NCBI GenBank assembly: GCA_003021085.1 | Contig: PXRE01000011.1 | Span: 260,216-324,215 of the forward strand | Direction of reading: 5' to 3' | DNA: 64,000 bases | Source of the DNA: Halobacteriales archaeon QS_1_68_20 | Lineage (GTDB): Archaea > Halobacteriota > Halobacteria > Halobacteriales > PXRE01 | In this document: positions 26,635 through 35,463 of the stretch, in pieces | Layout of the letters: each line of letters starts with the position of its first letter | How positions within the stretch are numbered: position 1 is the stretch's first letter | Translations under genes and position numbers: made by a program | Notes under the pieces: model-generated | Seen by the model: the letters and a program-made list of their open reading frames with translations, nothing else | Told to the model about the DNA's origin: nothing | Databases searched by the model: none

Positions 26635-28413
26635 ATGTCGAGGGTACCAGTCTCTCGCCGCGGCGTTCTCGCGACCGTACTCGCGACGCTCGTCGTGGCC
26701 CAGGGCGCTGTAATCGGGGTATCGGCGGCCGGGGACGCCGGCACACAGGGGCACGCCTCGTTCACGAAGGGCATCTTCGCCGACGAGCGCGGCGACGTCG
26801 CCACCTTCACGGTCGAGACGACGGGGACTTCCCGGGCGACAGTCCGGGTCGGCGGCGAGTCGGTCAACTACGCCGTCGAGTTCACGGTCGTCGACGGCGA
26901 CGGCGACGGGTCGGTGACCGTCGCCTGGAACACGCACCTCGCCGCCCACGAACCGGCGGTCGAGGTGTTCTCGGCGGTCGACGGCGGCGACAGCGTCCGC
27001 AACGCCGTCCGGGAGATGGGCGGGTTCGACTCGCCCACCAGACGGCTGGACGCCGGGGAGTACCCGCTGGCCGTCTCCGTCGACGGCGAGGAGACGGACC
27101 TCGCGACGTTCGCCATCCGCGAACCGGACGACTTCGACCGGTCGCTGGCCGCGCTCCGTGGCCGCCAGGCGCTGGCGACCCGGGCGGTGCCGGAACACCT
27201 CGACGCCAACGGGACCGTCGCGCAGGCCGACTACGTCGTCCTCCAGGTCAAGACCTCGGGCGTGTTCGGCTACGTCGACTCCGCGACCGACCTGGCGGAG
27301 GGGACCCAGGGGGTCTCGGTGTCCATCGAACAGACGAACCACGAGAGCAACGAGGACCCGACGGTGATCGATCCCGCCTCGTTCACGCTGATAACCGAAC
27401 CCGAGACCGATCGGCTGTTCCTCGTCGCGCCGACCGACCAGGGAGCGTTCACGCCTGGCGAACGCTACCGGGCGACGTTCTCCATCGACGCCGCGGCGAA
27501 CCCCTACGCCGACTCGGACGTGCAGTTGACGATGTCGTTCGAGGTCGTGTACCGCGACGCAACCATCGACGGCGCCGGCGGCGCCGGCAACGAACTCGGC
27601 CTGCAGCCCACCTCGCAGGCGACCATCTCGGGCACCTCGCCGCTGGCCGACGGGACGCAACTGGAGGTCGAACTCCGCAGCGAGGACGACGCCTTCCTGC
27701 AGCGCCAGACCGTCACCGTCCGGGACGGCACCTTCGCCGCGACGTTCGACCTCTCGGGGGCCTCGACCGGGTCGGAGTACGAGGTTACCGTCCGCGAGGA
27801 CCGCAGCGCCCTGGCGTTCACCAAGGCCGTCGTGCGCGAACCCGCGTCGCTCTCGATGCCCGACCAGGAGAGCGACGGCGAGACGCTGGTCGTCGAGGAC
27901 GTGTCCCTCCCCGACGGCGGTTTCGTCGCCGTCTACGACCCGGACGAGTCGCGTGCCGAGGCGCTCCTGGGCCGCACCTCGTACCTCCAGCCCGGGGAGT
28001 ACGACACCGTCGAGGTCCCCGTCTCGGGGCCGCTGGAGGTCGACGGCAAGACGTTCGTGGCCGTCGCCCACCGTGACACGAACGGTGACCGCCAGTTCGG
28101 CTACGTCGACTCCTCGGGATCAGTCGACGGCCCTTACGAGCGCGACGGGCAGTCGGTCGGCGACGACGGCAGGGTGTCGGTGACGTCGACGCCAGCATCC
28201 ACGGCGACTCCGACGCCAGAGTCGACCGACGCGGCGGACGACCCGGGCAGCGAGTCCGTCGACACCGGGACGCCGACCCCGGAGGCGGCCGACGGCGAGT
28301 TCGACAACGGGAGCGTCGTGGACCGCGACTGGGAGTCGACGCCCGGGTTCGGGCTCACGGCCGCCGTCGTCGCGCTGGTCGGGGCCGCGCTGGTGGCCCG
28401 ACGGAGACAGTAG
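26635..28413 (+). CDS. BGTF-type surface glycoprotein with PGF-CTERM anchor
   Basis: This 592-residue exported protein has a signal peptide at residues ~8-32 (RRGVLATVLATLVVAQGAVI). A first beta domain (ASFTKGIFADERGDVATFTV...) is of the haloarchaeal BGTF surface type. Repeated Ig-like segments follow (TISGTSPLADGTQLEVELRS) and then a DUF7282-like domain (VVEDVSLPDGGFVAVYDP). A Thr/Pro/Ser stalk leads to the C-terminal STPGFGLTAAVVALVGAALV...RRRQ. The last part is the PGF-CTERM signal, where archaeosortase removes the tail and attaches lipid. N-glycosylation sequons are present. Likely a cell-surface or S-layer-associated protein. Confidence 0.9.
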   Translation: MSRVPVSRRGVLATVLATLVVAQGAVIGVSAAGDAGTQGHASFTKGIFADERGDVATFTVETTGTSRATVRVGGESVNYAVEFTVVDGDGDGSVTVAWNTHLAAHEPAVEVFSAVDGGDSVRNAVREMGGFDSPTRRLDAGEYPLAVSVDGEETDLATFAIREPDDFDRSLAALRGRQALATRAVPEHLDANGTVAQADYVVLQVKTSGVFGYVDSATDLAEGTQGVSVSIEQTNHESNEDPTVIDPASFTLITEPETDRLFLVAPTDQGAFTPGERYRATFSIDAAANPYADSDVQLTMSFEVVYRDATIDGAGGAGNELGLQPTSQATISGTSPLADGTQLEVELRSEDDAFLQRQTVTVRDGTFAATFDLSGASTGSEYEVTVREDRSALAFTKAVVREPASLSMPDQESDGETLVVEDVSLPDGGFVAVYDPDESRAEALLGRTSYLQPGEYDTVEVPVSGPLEVDGKTFVAVAHRDTNGDRQFGYVDSSGSVDGPYERDGQSVGDDGRVSVTSTPASTATPTPESTDAADDPGSESVDTGTPTPEAADGEFDNGSVVDRDWESTPGFGLTAAVVALVGAALVARRRQ

Positions 28414-28456
28414 CGACGACCCGACCAGCTAAGCCCCTCGGCTCCCTAGCGAGGCC

Positions 28457-29524
28457 GTGTCACGCCGCGAAATCCTCCCGGCCGCCGCCGTCGACTGGGG
28501 CATCCTGGTCGCGGTGCTGGCCGCCCTGGCGACCGGGCTGGTCGGTCTGGTGGTCGGCAGTCCCAGCGGTGCGTGGGTGTTCGTCCTCCACGGCGTCGCC
28601 GGCCTGGCGCTGGTCCCGCTCCTCGTGCTGAAACTGGCCAGGGTCGCGCCCCGACTCCGACCCGGCCGACTCACTGCCGGGCGAGCGGTCTCGGTCTTCC
28701 TGGTCGTGGTCGCCGTGGCGACCCTCGGGACCGGAGTCGCCTGGGTCCACGGCGCGACGGTGCCGCTGTCGTTCTGGCGCCTGCTGAACGTCCACATCCT
28801 GTTCGGACTGCTGCTGGCCCCGCTGGCGGCCTGGCACCTGCGCTCGCGGTGGCGTTCGCCCAGCGAGGTGGCCCGCGCGAGCGACCGCCGGACCGCCCTC
28901 CGGTACGGTGGCTTGCTGGTCGCCGGCGCGGTGACCTGGCGGCTCCAGTCGGCCGCGAACGCGGTCCTCGGTGGTCCCGGGCGCCGGTTCACCGGCTCCC
29001 GCGAAGACGGCAGCGACGCGGGCAACGCCTTCCCGGTCACCTCCTGGGTCGCCGACGACCCCGACCCCGTCGACGCCGACGACTGGACGCTGTCGGTCCG
29101 CGGAGTGGTCGACAGGTCACTCGAACTGGGTTACGGTGGGATCGTCCCGGAGGGATCTCCCGGCCCGACGACCGAACGCGCCACGCTGGACTGCACCAGC
29201 GGGTGGTACGCCGTCCACGACTGGCGGGGCGTCCGCGTCGGCGACCTGCTCGACGCCGCGGGCGCGGGCGAAGACGCGGCCTGGGTGCAGTTCCGCTCGG
29301 TGACGGGCTACCGCTGGAGCCTCCCGATGGAGGAGGCGCGGGACGCCCTCCTGGCGACCCACGTCGACGAGGAGCGCCTGAGTCACGGCCACGGCTACCC
29401 CCTCAGGCTGATCGCCCCGGGCCGCCGGGGCTTCCAGTGGGTAAAGTGGGTCGAGTCTGTGGAGGTCAGGCGCTCGCGCGAACTCGGGGAGTGGGTCGCC
29501 ATCTTCGTCAGCGGGTTCGACTGA
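28457..29524 (+). CDS. membrane molybdopterin-dependent oxidoreductase (sulfite oxidase-like)
   Basis: This 355-residue protein starts at GTG 28457. The first ~160 residues hold four to five membrane helices with spaced His residues (VFVLHGVAGLAL, LLNVHILFGLLLAPLAAWHL), resembling a cytochrome b561-type diheme anchor. The C-terminal half is a SUOX-type molybdopterin domain with the Mo-binding Cys in ATLDCTSGWYAVHDW near residue ~250 and a closing GYPLRLIAPGRRGFQWVKWV. It probably passes electrons between an extracytoplasmic substrate and the membrane quinone or heme pool. No dedicated partner gene is adjacent. Confidence 0.85.
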   Translation: MSRREILPAAAVDWGILVAVLAALATGLVGLVVGSPSGAWVFVLHGVAGLALVPLLVLKLARVAPRLRPGRLTAGRAVSVFLVVVAVATLGTGVAWVHGATVPLSFWRLLNVHILFGLLLAPLAAWHLRSRWRSPSEVARASDRRTALRYGGLLVAGAVTWRLQSAANAVLGGPGRRFTGSREDGSDAGNAFPVTSWVADDPDPVDADDWTLSVRGVVDRSLELGYGGIVPEGSPGPTTERATLDCTSGWYAVHDWRGVRVGDLLDAAGAGEDAAWVQFRSVTGYRWSLPMEEARDALLATHVDEERLSHGHGYPLRLIAPGRRGFQWVKWVESVEVRRSRELGEWVAIFVSGFD

Positions 29525-29612
29525 GGGTAGTGTTCTGGGGTCTGTGTCCGACGAACGACTGTCTCCACGAACACGTCCACTATCCCGACTTCGTCTCGCG
29601 GCACCCGGGCAA

Positions 29613-29680
29613 CTAGGGGTCACCCTCACGCCTCCCCAACCGTGCGAGCGGCCCTCGCGCGCGTTGCTCGCGCGCGCCAC
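29613..29680 (+). repeat. dispersed repeat, copy A
   Basis: Starts CTAGGGGTCACCCTCACG and continues CCTCCCCAACCG to ~29642, followed at 29653-29679 by a GC-rich palindrome-like block (ctcgcgcgcgttgctcgcgc). The same two blocks in the same order occur on the minus strand at 32574-32668, and the first block recurs at 36866-36894. It fills the 29525-29738 spacer, which holds no other feature. Confidence 0.65.
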
Positions 29681-29738
29681 CGCCACCGCCTTCGGTCGAA
29701 CCGCAACCGAAATAGTCCGCCCATCGGGACTCCGTCCC

Positions 29739-29828
29739 ATGCAGGAGGCGACGCTCTGTCACCCCGTCGTCGACGGTGAGATGCTGCTCATCCGCAAACA
29801 GCGCGGCCTGGCGCGGGAAAGGTGGCTG
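29739..29828 (+). pseudogene. 5' fragment of a NUDIX hydrolase (8-oxo-dGTP diphosphatase-like)
   Basis: From ATG 29739 the frame reads MQEATLCHPVVDGEMLLIRK then QRGLARERW, the N-terminal strand and loop of haloarchaeal MutT-like NUDIX proteins. The catalytic Nudix box that should follow is absent. Instead the DNA runs straight into the 5' fragment of an oppositely oriented flippase gene. A deletion removed both 3' ends. Confidence 0.65.
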
Positions 29829-30288
29829 CCCGGAAGAGTGCGGCGTACAGCATCACGAAACCCGACAGTCCCACGAGGGCACCGAACAGCCGCATCGCAC
29901 TCGGGAACGACGGGTGCGAGACGGTGACGGCGTCGATCCGTGGCGCCAGTACCCACACGCCGACGGCGATCACCAGGCCGACCACCGCGGTGGTCCCGAA
30001 GGCCACTCCTGCGACCCGCGACCGGCGTTCGGGGCTCCCCTCGTAGGCGGGCAGGTATCGCTGGAGCGTCGCCACGCTCCCCAGCGGGACCAGTCGCACC
30101 AGCAACTGGGCGACGCGCCAGGCGACCGCGTACACCCCGTAGGTGACCGGGCCGAGGCCCCGCGCGAGGACGAACTCGGTCACCGCGGTCAGCACGTGCG
30201 TGGCGGAGACGCCGCCGGAGGTCACGACGGCCCCGTGGGCGATGGTCAGCAACGCCTCGCGCTCGTCGTCGACGCCCTCGTCGCTCAT
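29829..30288 (-). pseudogene. 5' fragment of a polysaccharide flippase (MATE/Wzx-like)
   Basis: The frame starts at ATG 30288 (MSDEGVDDEREALLTIAHGA). It encodes four membrane helices typical of the N-terminal third of Wzx-like oligosaccharide exporters (ATHVLTAVTEFVLARGLGPV; VAQLLVRLVPLGSVATLQRY). Homologous sequence stops at YAALFRAATF near 29840, where it abuts the truncated NUDIX gene; the chance frame ends at 29788. Full-length relatives have about 12-14 helices, so the rest is lost. Confidence 0.68.
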
Positions 30289-30389
30289 GGTGAGATTCCA
30301 GCTACCGGGTGTCCGCTCCGTGCATTAAGTGGTTCGAAACTCGCCCACGGCGACGGGGGCGGCCGAACGATCGATCCCCCGATTTGGGG

Positions 30390-31028
30390 CTACAGCATGA
30401 TCGACAGCGTCTCCCAGAAGTCCGGGCCGTCCTCCTCGAAGTGGACGGGGACGAACCCGGCGGCGCGTGCGCCCTCCACGTCGCACTCGTAGTCGTCGCC
30501 GACCATGGCGTACTCGTCGGCTGGCAACCGCTCGCGCGCCAGGTCGAACGGTGCGGCGTCGGGCTTGTGCGCGCCCGCCTCGTAGGAGGTGACGACGGCG
30601 TCGAAGTAGTCCGCGACGCCGTGGTGGTCGAGTTTGCCGGCCTGCCACTCCGGCAGGCCGTTGGTGACGACGCCCAGCGACGCCTGTTCGGAGAGTTGCT
30701 CGACGGCGCTGCGGGCCGGGCGCGGCACCTCCGTGGCGGCGTACTCCGCTTCGCGGAGCGTGTCGACCATCGCGTCGGGGTCCGCGCTGGGGTCGTCGTC
30801 GCCGTCTTCGCGCTCTGCCACCTCCGCCAGGACCTCCTCCATCCCCTGGCGGTAGGGGTTCTCCTCGAACGCTTCGAACGCCGCGAAGAAGGCCTCGTCG
30901 TAGGTCTCGACGAGGGTCGTGGTGGACTCGCCGAGGTGTGTCTCGAACACGTCGGCCAGCACCTCGTCGTAGTCGCGGGTCAGGTGGACGAGCGTGCCGT
31001 CGAGGTCGAAGCAGATGGCGGTCGTCAT
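30390..31028 (-). CDS. HAD-superfamily hydrolase
   Basis: This 212-residue protein starts MTTAICFDLDGTLVHL with the HAD motif I D-x-D-G-T at residues 8-12. Motif II is the SLGVVTNGLP Thr-Asn, motif III the Lys in GAHKPDAAPF, and motif IV MVGDDYECDVEGARAAG. Together these indicate an active phosphatase or dehalogenase-type enzyme with a helical cap (residues ~15-90). Its start overlaps the stop of the UPF0201 gene (ATGA), so it is the last gene of a three-gene operon. Substrate unknown. Confidence 0.92.
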   Translation of the reverse strand: MTTAICFDLDGTLVHLTRDYDEVLADVFETHLGESTTTLVETYDEAFFAAFEAFEENPYRQGMEEVLAEVAEREDGDDDPSADPDAMVDTLREAEYAATEVPRPARSAVEQLSEQASLGVVTNGLPEWQAGKLDHHGVADYFDAVVTSYEAGAHKPDAAPFDLARERLPADEYAMVGDDYECDVEGARAAGFVPVHFEEDGPDFWETLSIML

Positions 31029-31450
31029 CGCCAGGGGTCGTCCTCGGGCGGCACGCCCTCCTCGGTGGCGGGGGCGATGCGGTCGACGAACGCCTCCACC
31101 GACGGTTCCTGCACGCGGACGGCGACGTGAATCTCGCCGAGTTCGTCCGGGTTGCCGACCGAGAAGTTGACGACGCCCTCGAAGGCGGCCTGCTTCTTCA
31201 GCGCGAAGGTGAAGGTGTCCCCGCGGCGGTCGTCGAAGAACTGCCCGCGGGCGGTGTCCAGGATCTCCTGCTCGCGGAGGCGCTCGGCGAACCGGTCCAG
31301 GGCGTGGGTCGTCGCGCCCAATCCCCCCGGCGTCCGCTCGATCTCCGCGCCGGGGAAGAGGTTGGTGATCGCGTCCTCGACGCGGTCGGTCACCTCCGTG
31401 TCGTAGACGGGCGCCGTGATCTCGACGTCGACGCTGTAGACCTCGCTCAT
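31025..31450 (-). CDS. UPF0201 family RNA-binding-like protein
   Basis: This 141-residue protein starts MSEVYSVDVEITAPVYDTEV. It has the compact alpha/beta pattern of archaeal UPF0201 (TPGGLGATTHALDRFAERLR; QEILDTARGQFFDDRRGDTF). This family is usually found next to UPF0200 kinase-like proteins in archaea, exactly as here (4-nt overlap with the upstream gene). Structures of relatives resemble ribosomal protein L5, suggesting RNA binding. Function not established. Confidence 0.9.
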   Translation of the reverse strand: MSEVYSVDVEITAPVYDTEVTDRVEDAITNLFPGAEIERTPGGLGATTHALDRFAERLREQEILDTARGQFFDDRRGDTFTFALKKQAAFEGVVNFSVGNPDELGEIHVAVRVQEPSVEAFVDRIAPATEEGVPPEDDPWR

Positions 31451-32007
31451 GGTTTCACTGCGTCGGGGCCGTCCCGGAGCAGACGGCGGATCGTCTCGTG
31501 GAACGATTCCAGGCTGTCGGTGTTCTCGATCACGACGTCGGCCTCGTCCATGGCTTCCCCCATGCCGAACCCGAGTTCGCGCTCGTCGCGCTCGCGCAGC
31601 GCCTTCAGGTCCCGGTCGGATTCGTCCCGTCCCCGCTCGCCGAGTCGCTCGGCGCGGACCTCGAACGGCGCCTCGACGCTGACCAGCGCGAACTCCTCGC
31701 CGAAGGCTTCCTGGAAGCGGTCGACCTCGACGTCCGACCGGATGCCGTCGATCAGGACGGTGTCGTGGTCGTCGCGGTGCTCGCGAACGCGGGGCAGGGT
31801 GCGCTCCGCGATGGCGTCGGGGCCGTTCTCCTCGCGCAAGTCCCGGGCGGCCTGGCCGTGGTGTTCGGCGGGGTCGAGGTCGCGCTCGCGGCAGGCCTCC
31901 CGGACGACGTCGCCCATGGTCACGACGGGGACCCCCTCCTCGCGGGCGACCTCCGCGGCTTCCCCCTTCCCACTGCCGGCCAGCCCCACGGTACCGATGA
32001 CGGTCAT
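31447..32007 (-). CDS. UPF0200 family P-loop kinase-like protein (dephospho-CoA kinase-like)
   Basis: This 186-residue protein starts at ATG 32007 with MTVIGTVGLAGSGKGEAAEV, a Walker A loop G-x-x-G-S-G-K-G. The nucleotide-kinase fold continues with VVTMGDVVREACRERDL and VLIDGIRSDVEVDRFQEAFG. It belongs to the archaeal UPF0200 group, related to dephospho-CoA kinase and adenylate kinase; the substrate is not known. It is first in the operon UPF0200-UPF0201-HAD with ATGA overlaps. The longer upstream frame is not used. Confidence 0.9.
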   Translation of the reverse strand: MTVIGTVGLAGSGKGEAAEVAREEGVPVVTMGDVVREACRERDLDPAEHHGQAARDLREENGPDAIAERTLPRVREHRDDHDTVLIDGIRSDVEVDRFQEAFGEEFALVSVEAPFEVRAERLGERGRDESDRDLKALRERDERELGFGMGEAMDEADVVIENTDSLESFHETIRRLLRDGPDAVKP

Positions 32008-32088
32008 CACACCCAGGTAGACGGGAGGGCCGTAAAACGACTCGGGTTTCGACGCTCGGCTTAACCGCCACGCGCCCGAACGGCCACT

Positions 32089-32461
32089 ATGGCCCGTTCG
32101 TTCCCGGTCCGGGCGGCCTGGTTCGTCCTCGTGGGGTGGTGGCTGACCGCCGTCGTCGTCAACGGCCTGGGCGCTGAACGCCACCGTCGTCCTCGCGCCG
32201 TTCGGCGTGATCCTGATCAACCTCGTCCCCGGACTCCGCACCCTCGCGGAACCGCGCCGCGAACTCGACCCGGAGGGCGGTCGTGGCCAGTACCCGCTGG
32301 TCGTCCGCGGCGTCTACCTCCTGCTGGTGGGGTGGTGGCTGAGTTTCGCCTGGGCGAACGTCGCGGTGCTGTTCGCGCTGACGGTCGTGGGGTTGCCAGT
32401 CGCCGTCTTGATGCTCCACCGTCTGCCGTTCGTGACCTCGCTGTACCGGTTTCACCGGTGA
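32089..32461 (+). pseudogene. YccF-family inner-membrane protein, frameshifted
   Basis: The first frame from ATG 32089 encodes RAAWFVLVGWWLTAVVVN; from about 32170 the homologous sequence is in another frame, LNATVVLAPFGVILINLVPG, ending at 32461 with a second GWWLSFAWANVAVL motif. YccF proteins contain this duplicated GWWLS...N motif. The break lies in aacggcctgggcgctgaac; inserting two bases after aacg would give N-V-A-W-A-L-N, the expected motif. So a 2-nt loss, real or a sequencing error, explains the split. Confidence 0.75.
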
Positions 32462-32573
32462 CACCGGGTCGATCCACGGCTAACTCCCGGCCAAGTTAGG
32501 AACAGGCGCGCGCGAGTTGCGCGGTTCGGAGCGAACGAAGTGAGCGAGAACCGCGAACGCGAGCGGCGACGCC

Positions 32574-32668
32574 GCGAGCAACGCGCGCGAGGGTCGCGGG
32601 AGACGCGAGCGCCACGTACGGCGCTCGCGTCGAGCGCACGGTTGGGGAGGTGTGAGGTCGACCCCTAG
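32574..32668 (-). repeat. dispersed repeat, copy B
   Basis: On the minus strand CTAGGGGTCGACCTCACACC leads into TCCCCAACCG (32639-32668), then ~45 nt later the block ccctcgcgcgcgttgctcgc (32574-32594). This is the same order and orientation as copy A. The rest of the 32462-32787 spacer holds further GC-rich inverted repeats (gagcgaacgaagtgagcg) and no gene. Confidence 0.65.
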
Positions 32669-32787
32669 GTCAAGTGGTCGCTAGCGTCGATCCTGAAAAC
32701 TCCGCCAATAGCACCTCGACCGAACCATCTAACCACGCAAGTTGCAGGCGCAACGCATTTCGGGTACTAGCGCGAACGAAGGTTCGT

Positions 32788-32891
32788 GGGCACGTAGCTC
32801 AGTCCGGATAGAGCGTCGGACTTCTATCCCTGCCACGACTGTGGTGGGGGAAGACATCCGACGGTCGTGGGTTCGAATCCCATCGTGCCCG
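32788..32891 (+). tRNA. tRNA-Arg (TCT) with a 29-nt intron
   Basis: Acceptor stem GGGCACG pairs with CGTGCCC (32788-32794 with 32884-32890; discriminator G). The D arm GCTC...GAGC, anticodon stem TCGGA/TCCGA and T arm GTGGG TTCGAAT CCCAT are all present. The anticodon is TCT at 32823-32825. The canonical archaeal position 37/38 is interrupted by 32827-32855, which can form a helix with the exon ends as expected for splicing endonuclease (bulge-helix-bulge). The mature length is 75 nt. A TATA-like element is not obvious. Confidence 0.92.
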
Positions 32892-33032
32892 CTTCTGCGA
32901 GGCACGGTCGTGACGAGCGAAGCGGCCCGTGGGTTCGAACCCTGGAAGCCACAGCCCGGAACGGCCGAACGAAGGTGAGGCCGCACGCCCGGACTGTCTT
33001 CCTCCGGTTCGAATCCCACCGTGCCCGCTTCT
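32870..33032 (+). repeat. duplicated tRNA-Arg 3' end, att-like direct repeat
   Basis: The T arm, acceptor 3' side and flank at 32870-32896 recur at 33006-33032 with 26 of 27 positions identical (ggttcgaatcccaycgtgcc then cgcttct). A weaker third T-arm-like string (gtgggttcgaaccctgg) lies between at ~32930. Duplicated tRNA 3' ends are the hallmark of integrase attachment; no integrase gene is between the repeats, so this is at most an excision or decay remnant. Confidence 0.6.
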
Positions 33033-33173
33033 CCGACGACCGACTAACGACTGGACACTCGTCCGCGGTAACTCCCTCAAAAACTGCATATAGGGACAGC
33101 AGGATGCTCCTACCGCCCGCTCCGGTTTCCGGGCGCGACCCGGAGCACCCGCTCCTATCCTCCGGTCGTAGCA

Positions 33174-33353
33174 CTACACCATGTGCTGAGCGGCGTTGTC
33201 GAAGTCCGCTCGACAGAACGGACAGCGGTAGTTCGTCGTGAACCCTTCCCGTTGTGCGACGGTCTGCGTCTCGAGCCGGTGGACCGGTACTTCTTGCCCA
33301 CAGTCAGGACACGATACTTTCGGCACGTTACGTATTACCGTGACTATCACCAT
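33174..33353 (-). CDS. small zinc-ribbon protein
   Basis: This 59-residue protein, MVIVTVIRNVPKVSCPDCGQ onward, has two CxxC knuckles: CPDCG near residues 15-19 and CPFC near 44-47, separated by a basic loop. This is a rubredoxin-type zinc ribbon. The ATG at 33353 sits inside AT-rich DNA (tgactatcaccataaag) that also holds promoter-like sequence; earlier in-frame starts exist but would extend into non-coding sequence. Likely a small DNA/RNA- or protein-binding zinc finger; haloarchaea carry many of unknown role. Confidence 0.75.
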   Translation of the reverse strand: MVIVTVIRNVPKVSCPDCGQEVPVHRLETQTVAQREGFTTNYRCPFCRADFDNAAQHMV

Positions 33354-33620
33354 AAAGCAAACGCATCTTGTTAGCACTGTTCTAATCGCAATTAATCGTC
33401 TCGTACGGATGGACGAACGCCGGCCACTACCACGACCTTCGATTCCCGCGGTCAGGTAAACGCCCGGGGCGGGGGTAACCACGTCGTACCGGCGTTCCAG
33501 CCGGGACGAGCCTGTCTTCGAGCCGGATAAGCAGCCGCCTACCCGGGAGCCACCAGCCCAGAAAGCATATATTTACTCGCGTCTGGAAAAACATCTTGAC
33601 GCCTCCGTCGGGACGTACAG

Positions 33621-34052
33621 ATGCCGACCCGAAAGTCGATCATCAGGACGACGTTACTCGCGCTGGTACTGGGATTACTGATCGTCCCGTACGTTCCGGT
33701 CGGTGCCTGGCCGCTGCCGGACACCGGGAGCATGGAACCGACGATGCGCGGGTGTGACTTGCTGGTGTACGGGCCGGCCGACGACGTGGAGGTCGGGGAC
33801 GTGGTCATCTTCGACGCGCCCTGGCGAGACGGCCTCGTCATCCACCGCATCGTCGGGGAGACGTCCCAGGGGTACGTCCTCAAGGGCGACGCGAACGCCG
33901 CTCCAGACCCGATGCTGGTCCCGGAGAAGCGCGTCGTCGCGGAGGTCCACCACGTGGTCGAGAGCGGTGGTGCGTTCGAGGGAATCTGCGATCCGGTGTC
34001 GGACGCCGCCCTGACCGCGTTCGACGCGACCAGCGACCTCATCTACCCCTGA
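33621..34052 (+). CDS. S26-type signal peptidase (archaeal Sec11-like)
   Basis: This 143-residue protein has one N-terminal membrane helix (residues ~9-30, TTLLALVLGLLIVPYVPV) and the box B motif TGSMEPTM with catalytic Ser37. VIHRIVGE holds His75, which replaces Lys in archaeal and ER-type peptidases, and KGDAN holds Asp90. It should remove Sec signal peptides at the outer membrane face. It is shorter than bacterial Lep proteins, which is usual for Sec11-like forms. A TATA-like stretch (catatattt) lies 55-65 nt upstream. Confidence 0.9.
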   Translation: MPTRKSIIRTTLLALVLGLLIVPYVPVGAWPLPDTGSMEPTMRGCDLLVYGPADDVEVGDVVIFDAPWRDGLVIHRIVGETSQGYVLKGDANAAPDPMLVPEKRVVAEVHHVVESGGAFEGICDPVSDAALTAFDATSDLIYP

Positions 34053-34235
34053 GCGCGCTACTCGAAGCCGTCCTCGACCACCTTTTTACTCGTCGGGCTG
34101 CCTCGCGCCGCTCGGCCGCCACTCCTCGCAAAAAGCTGGACTTCCGCCAGAGCGTTGCTCTGGCGACTTCCCGCTCACATCGTTCGCGGGAACAAAAACT
34201 TCCCGCTCGCTCACGGTCGTTCGCTCGCAGCCGTC
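34053..34235. other. palindrome-rich spacer between convergent genes
   Basis: The 183-bp gap contains several short inverted repeats (ccagagcgttgctctgg; cgggaacaaaaacttcccg; gagcgaacgaccgtgagcg-type strings). Similar phrases occur in the spacers at 32.5, 36.9 and 41 kb. No gene is visible; it may serve as a bidirectional terminator. Confidence 0.45.
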
Positions 34236-35339
34236 TCACTCGAAGCCGTTCTCGAAGACGAAGGTCCCGTTCCGCTGGACGATTTCCCCGTCGATCTCGA
34301 TGAACGAGTCCTCGGACATGTCGACGATCATGTCGACGTGGGTCGCCGAGTCGTTGACCTCGTTGCCCTCGCCGACGCACTTGTCGTAGGCGCTGCCGAC
34401 GGCCATGTGGACCGTGTCGCCCATCTTCTCGTCGAACAGCATGTTGTAGGTGAACTCGGTGATGTCGCGGTTCATGCCGATGCCGAGTTCGCCCAGGCGC
34501 CGGGCGCCGTCGTCGGTCTCCAGCACCTCGGTCAGCACCGCCTCGTTCTTCGCGGCGGCGTGGTCGACGACCTCGCCGTCCTCGAACCGGAGGTAGACGT
34601 CGACGACTTCGCGGCCGTCGCGGTACAACGGCTTGTCGAACAGGACCTCACCCTCCACGGAGTCGGGAACGGGCGCGGTGAAGACCTCGCCGCCGGGGAG
34701 GTTCGCCTCGCCGTGGTCGTTAATGGTCTCGTTGCCGGCGATGCTCATCGTGAGTTCGGTCTCCTCGCCGGAGACGATTCGCACCTCGTCCGCCGGGTCG
34801 AGAATCTCGACCATCTCCTCCTGGAACTCGCGTTGCTCGTCCCAGTCCCGCAGGATGGCGTCCCACACGAAGTTCTCGTACCGCTCCATGCTCATGCCCG
34901 CCAGTTGTGCGTTGCCGGACGCGGGGAACTGCGTGAGACACCAGGGCTTCGAGAGCCGTTCGTCCTGGACGGGTTCGTACGCCTTCGAGGCGGCCGTCTG
35001 GACCGCCGGGTCGACGTCGCTCTGCTCGGCGACGTTCTCGTAGCCCCCGACGATAACGAACGCGTCCGCCTCCTCGAAGAGGGCGCCGTAGTGGTCCGGC
35101 GTCTCGGTGTCCTCGCCGACGGCGTTCAGGTACGCGCGACTCGCGCGTGGACTCGTCCGTCGCTCCAGCGGCGACGTCGCCTGTACGGGATTGGCCCCGA
35201 CGTCGCCGAGCAGTTCGTAGAGTGCGACGACGAAGTCGTCGGCGACGCTCGGGGCGGAGACGACGACCTGGTCGCCGGCCTCGATATCCAGCGAGTGGTT
35301 GACGACCACCTCGGCGTGCTCCCGGATGCGTGGGTCCAT
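34236..35339 (-). CDS. M29-family aminopeptidase
   Basis: This 367-residue protein from ATG 35339 ([20 protein letters not shown]) matches thermophilic/AmpS-type M29 aminopeptidases. Visible family segments are [40 protein letters not shown] (metal-binding Glu), [20 protein letters not shown], and [19 protein letters not shown] at the C-terminus with His/Asp ligands. It trims N-terminal residues from peptides in the cytosol, using divalent metals. An in-frame upstream start at 35411 adds 24 non-conserved residues and is not preferred. Confidence 0.93.
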   Translation of the reverse strand: MDPRIREHAEVVVNHSLDIEAGDQVVVSAPSVADDFVVALYELLGDVGANPVQATSPLERRTSPRASRAYLNAVGEDTETPDHYGALFEEADAFVIVGGYENVAEQSDVDPAVQTAASKAYEPVQDERLSKPWCLTQFPASGNAQLAGMSMERYENFVWDAILRDWDEQREFQEEMVEILDPADEVRIVSGEETELTMSIAGNETINDHGEANLPGGEVFTAPVPDSVEGEVLFDKPLYRDGREVVDVYLRFEDGEVVDHAAAKNEAVLTEVLETDDGARRLGELGIGMNRDITEFTYNMLFDEKMGDTVHMAVGSAYDKCVGEGNEVNDSATHVDMIVDMSEDSFIEIDGEIVQRNGTFVFENGFE

Positions 35340-35463
35340 GGGGGGTGCTTTCCGGGGGTGCGTGGATACGGTTTTCGGTTGCCTCCCCGCGGGCGCGGGG
35401 GGAGTCGGCACGCCGGGACCCGGTTCCCACGGCTATTTCAACCGCGGCCGCCCACCCCGGAAC

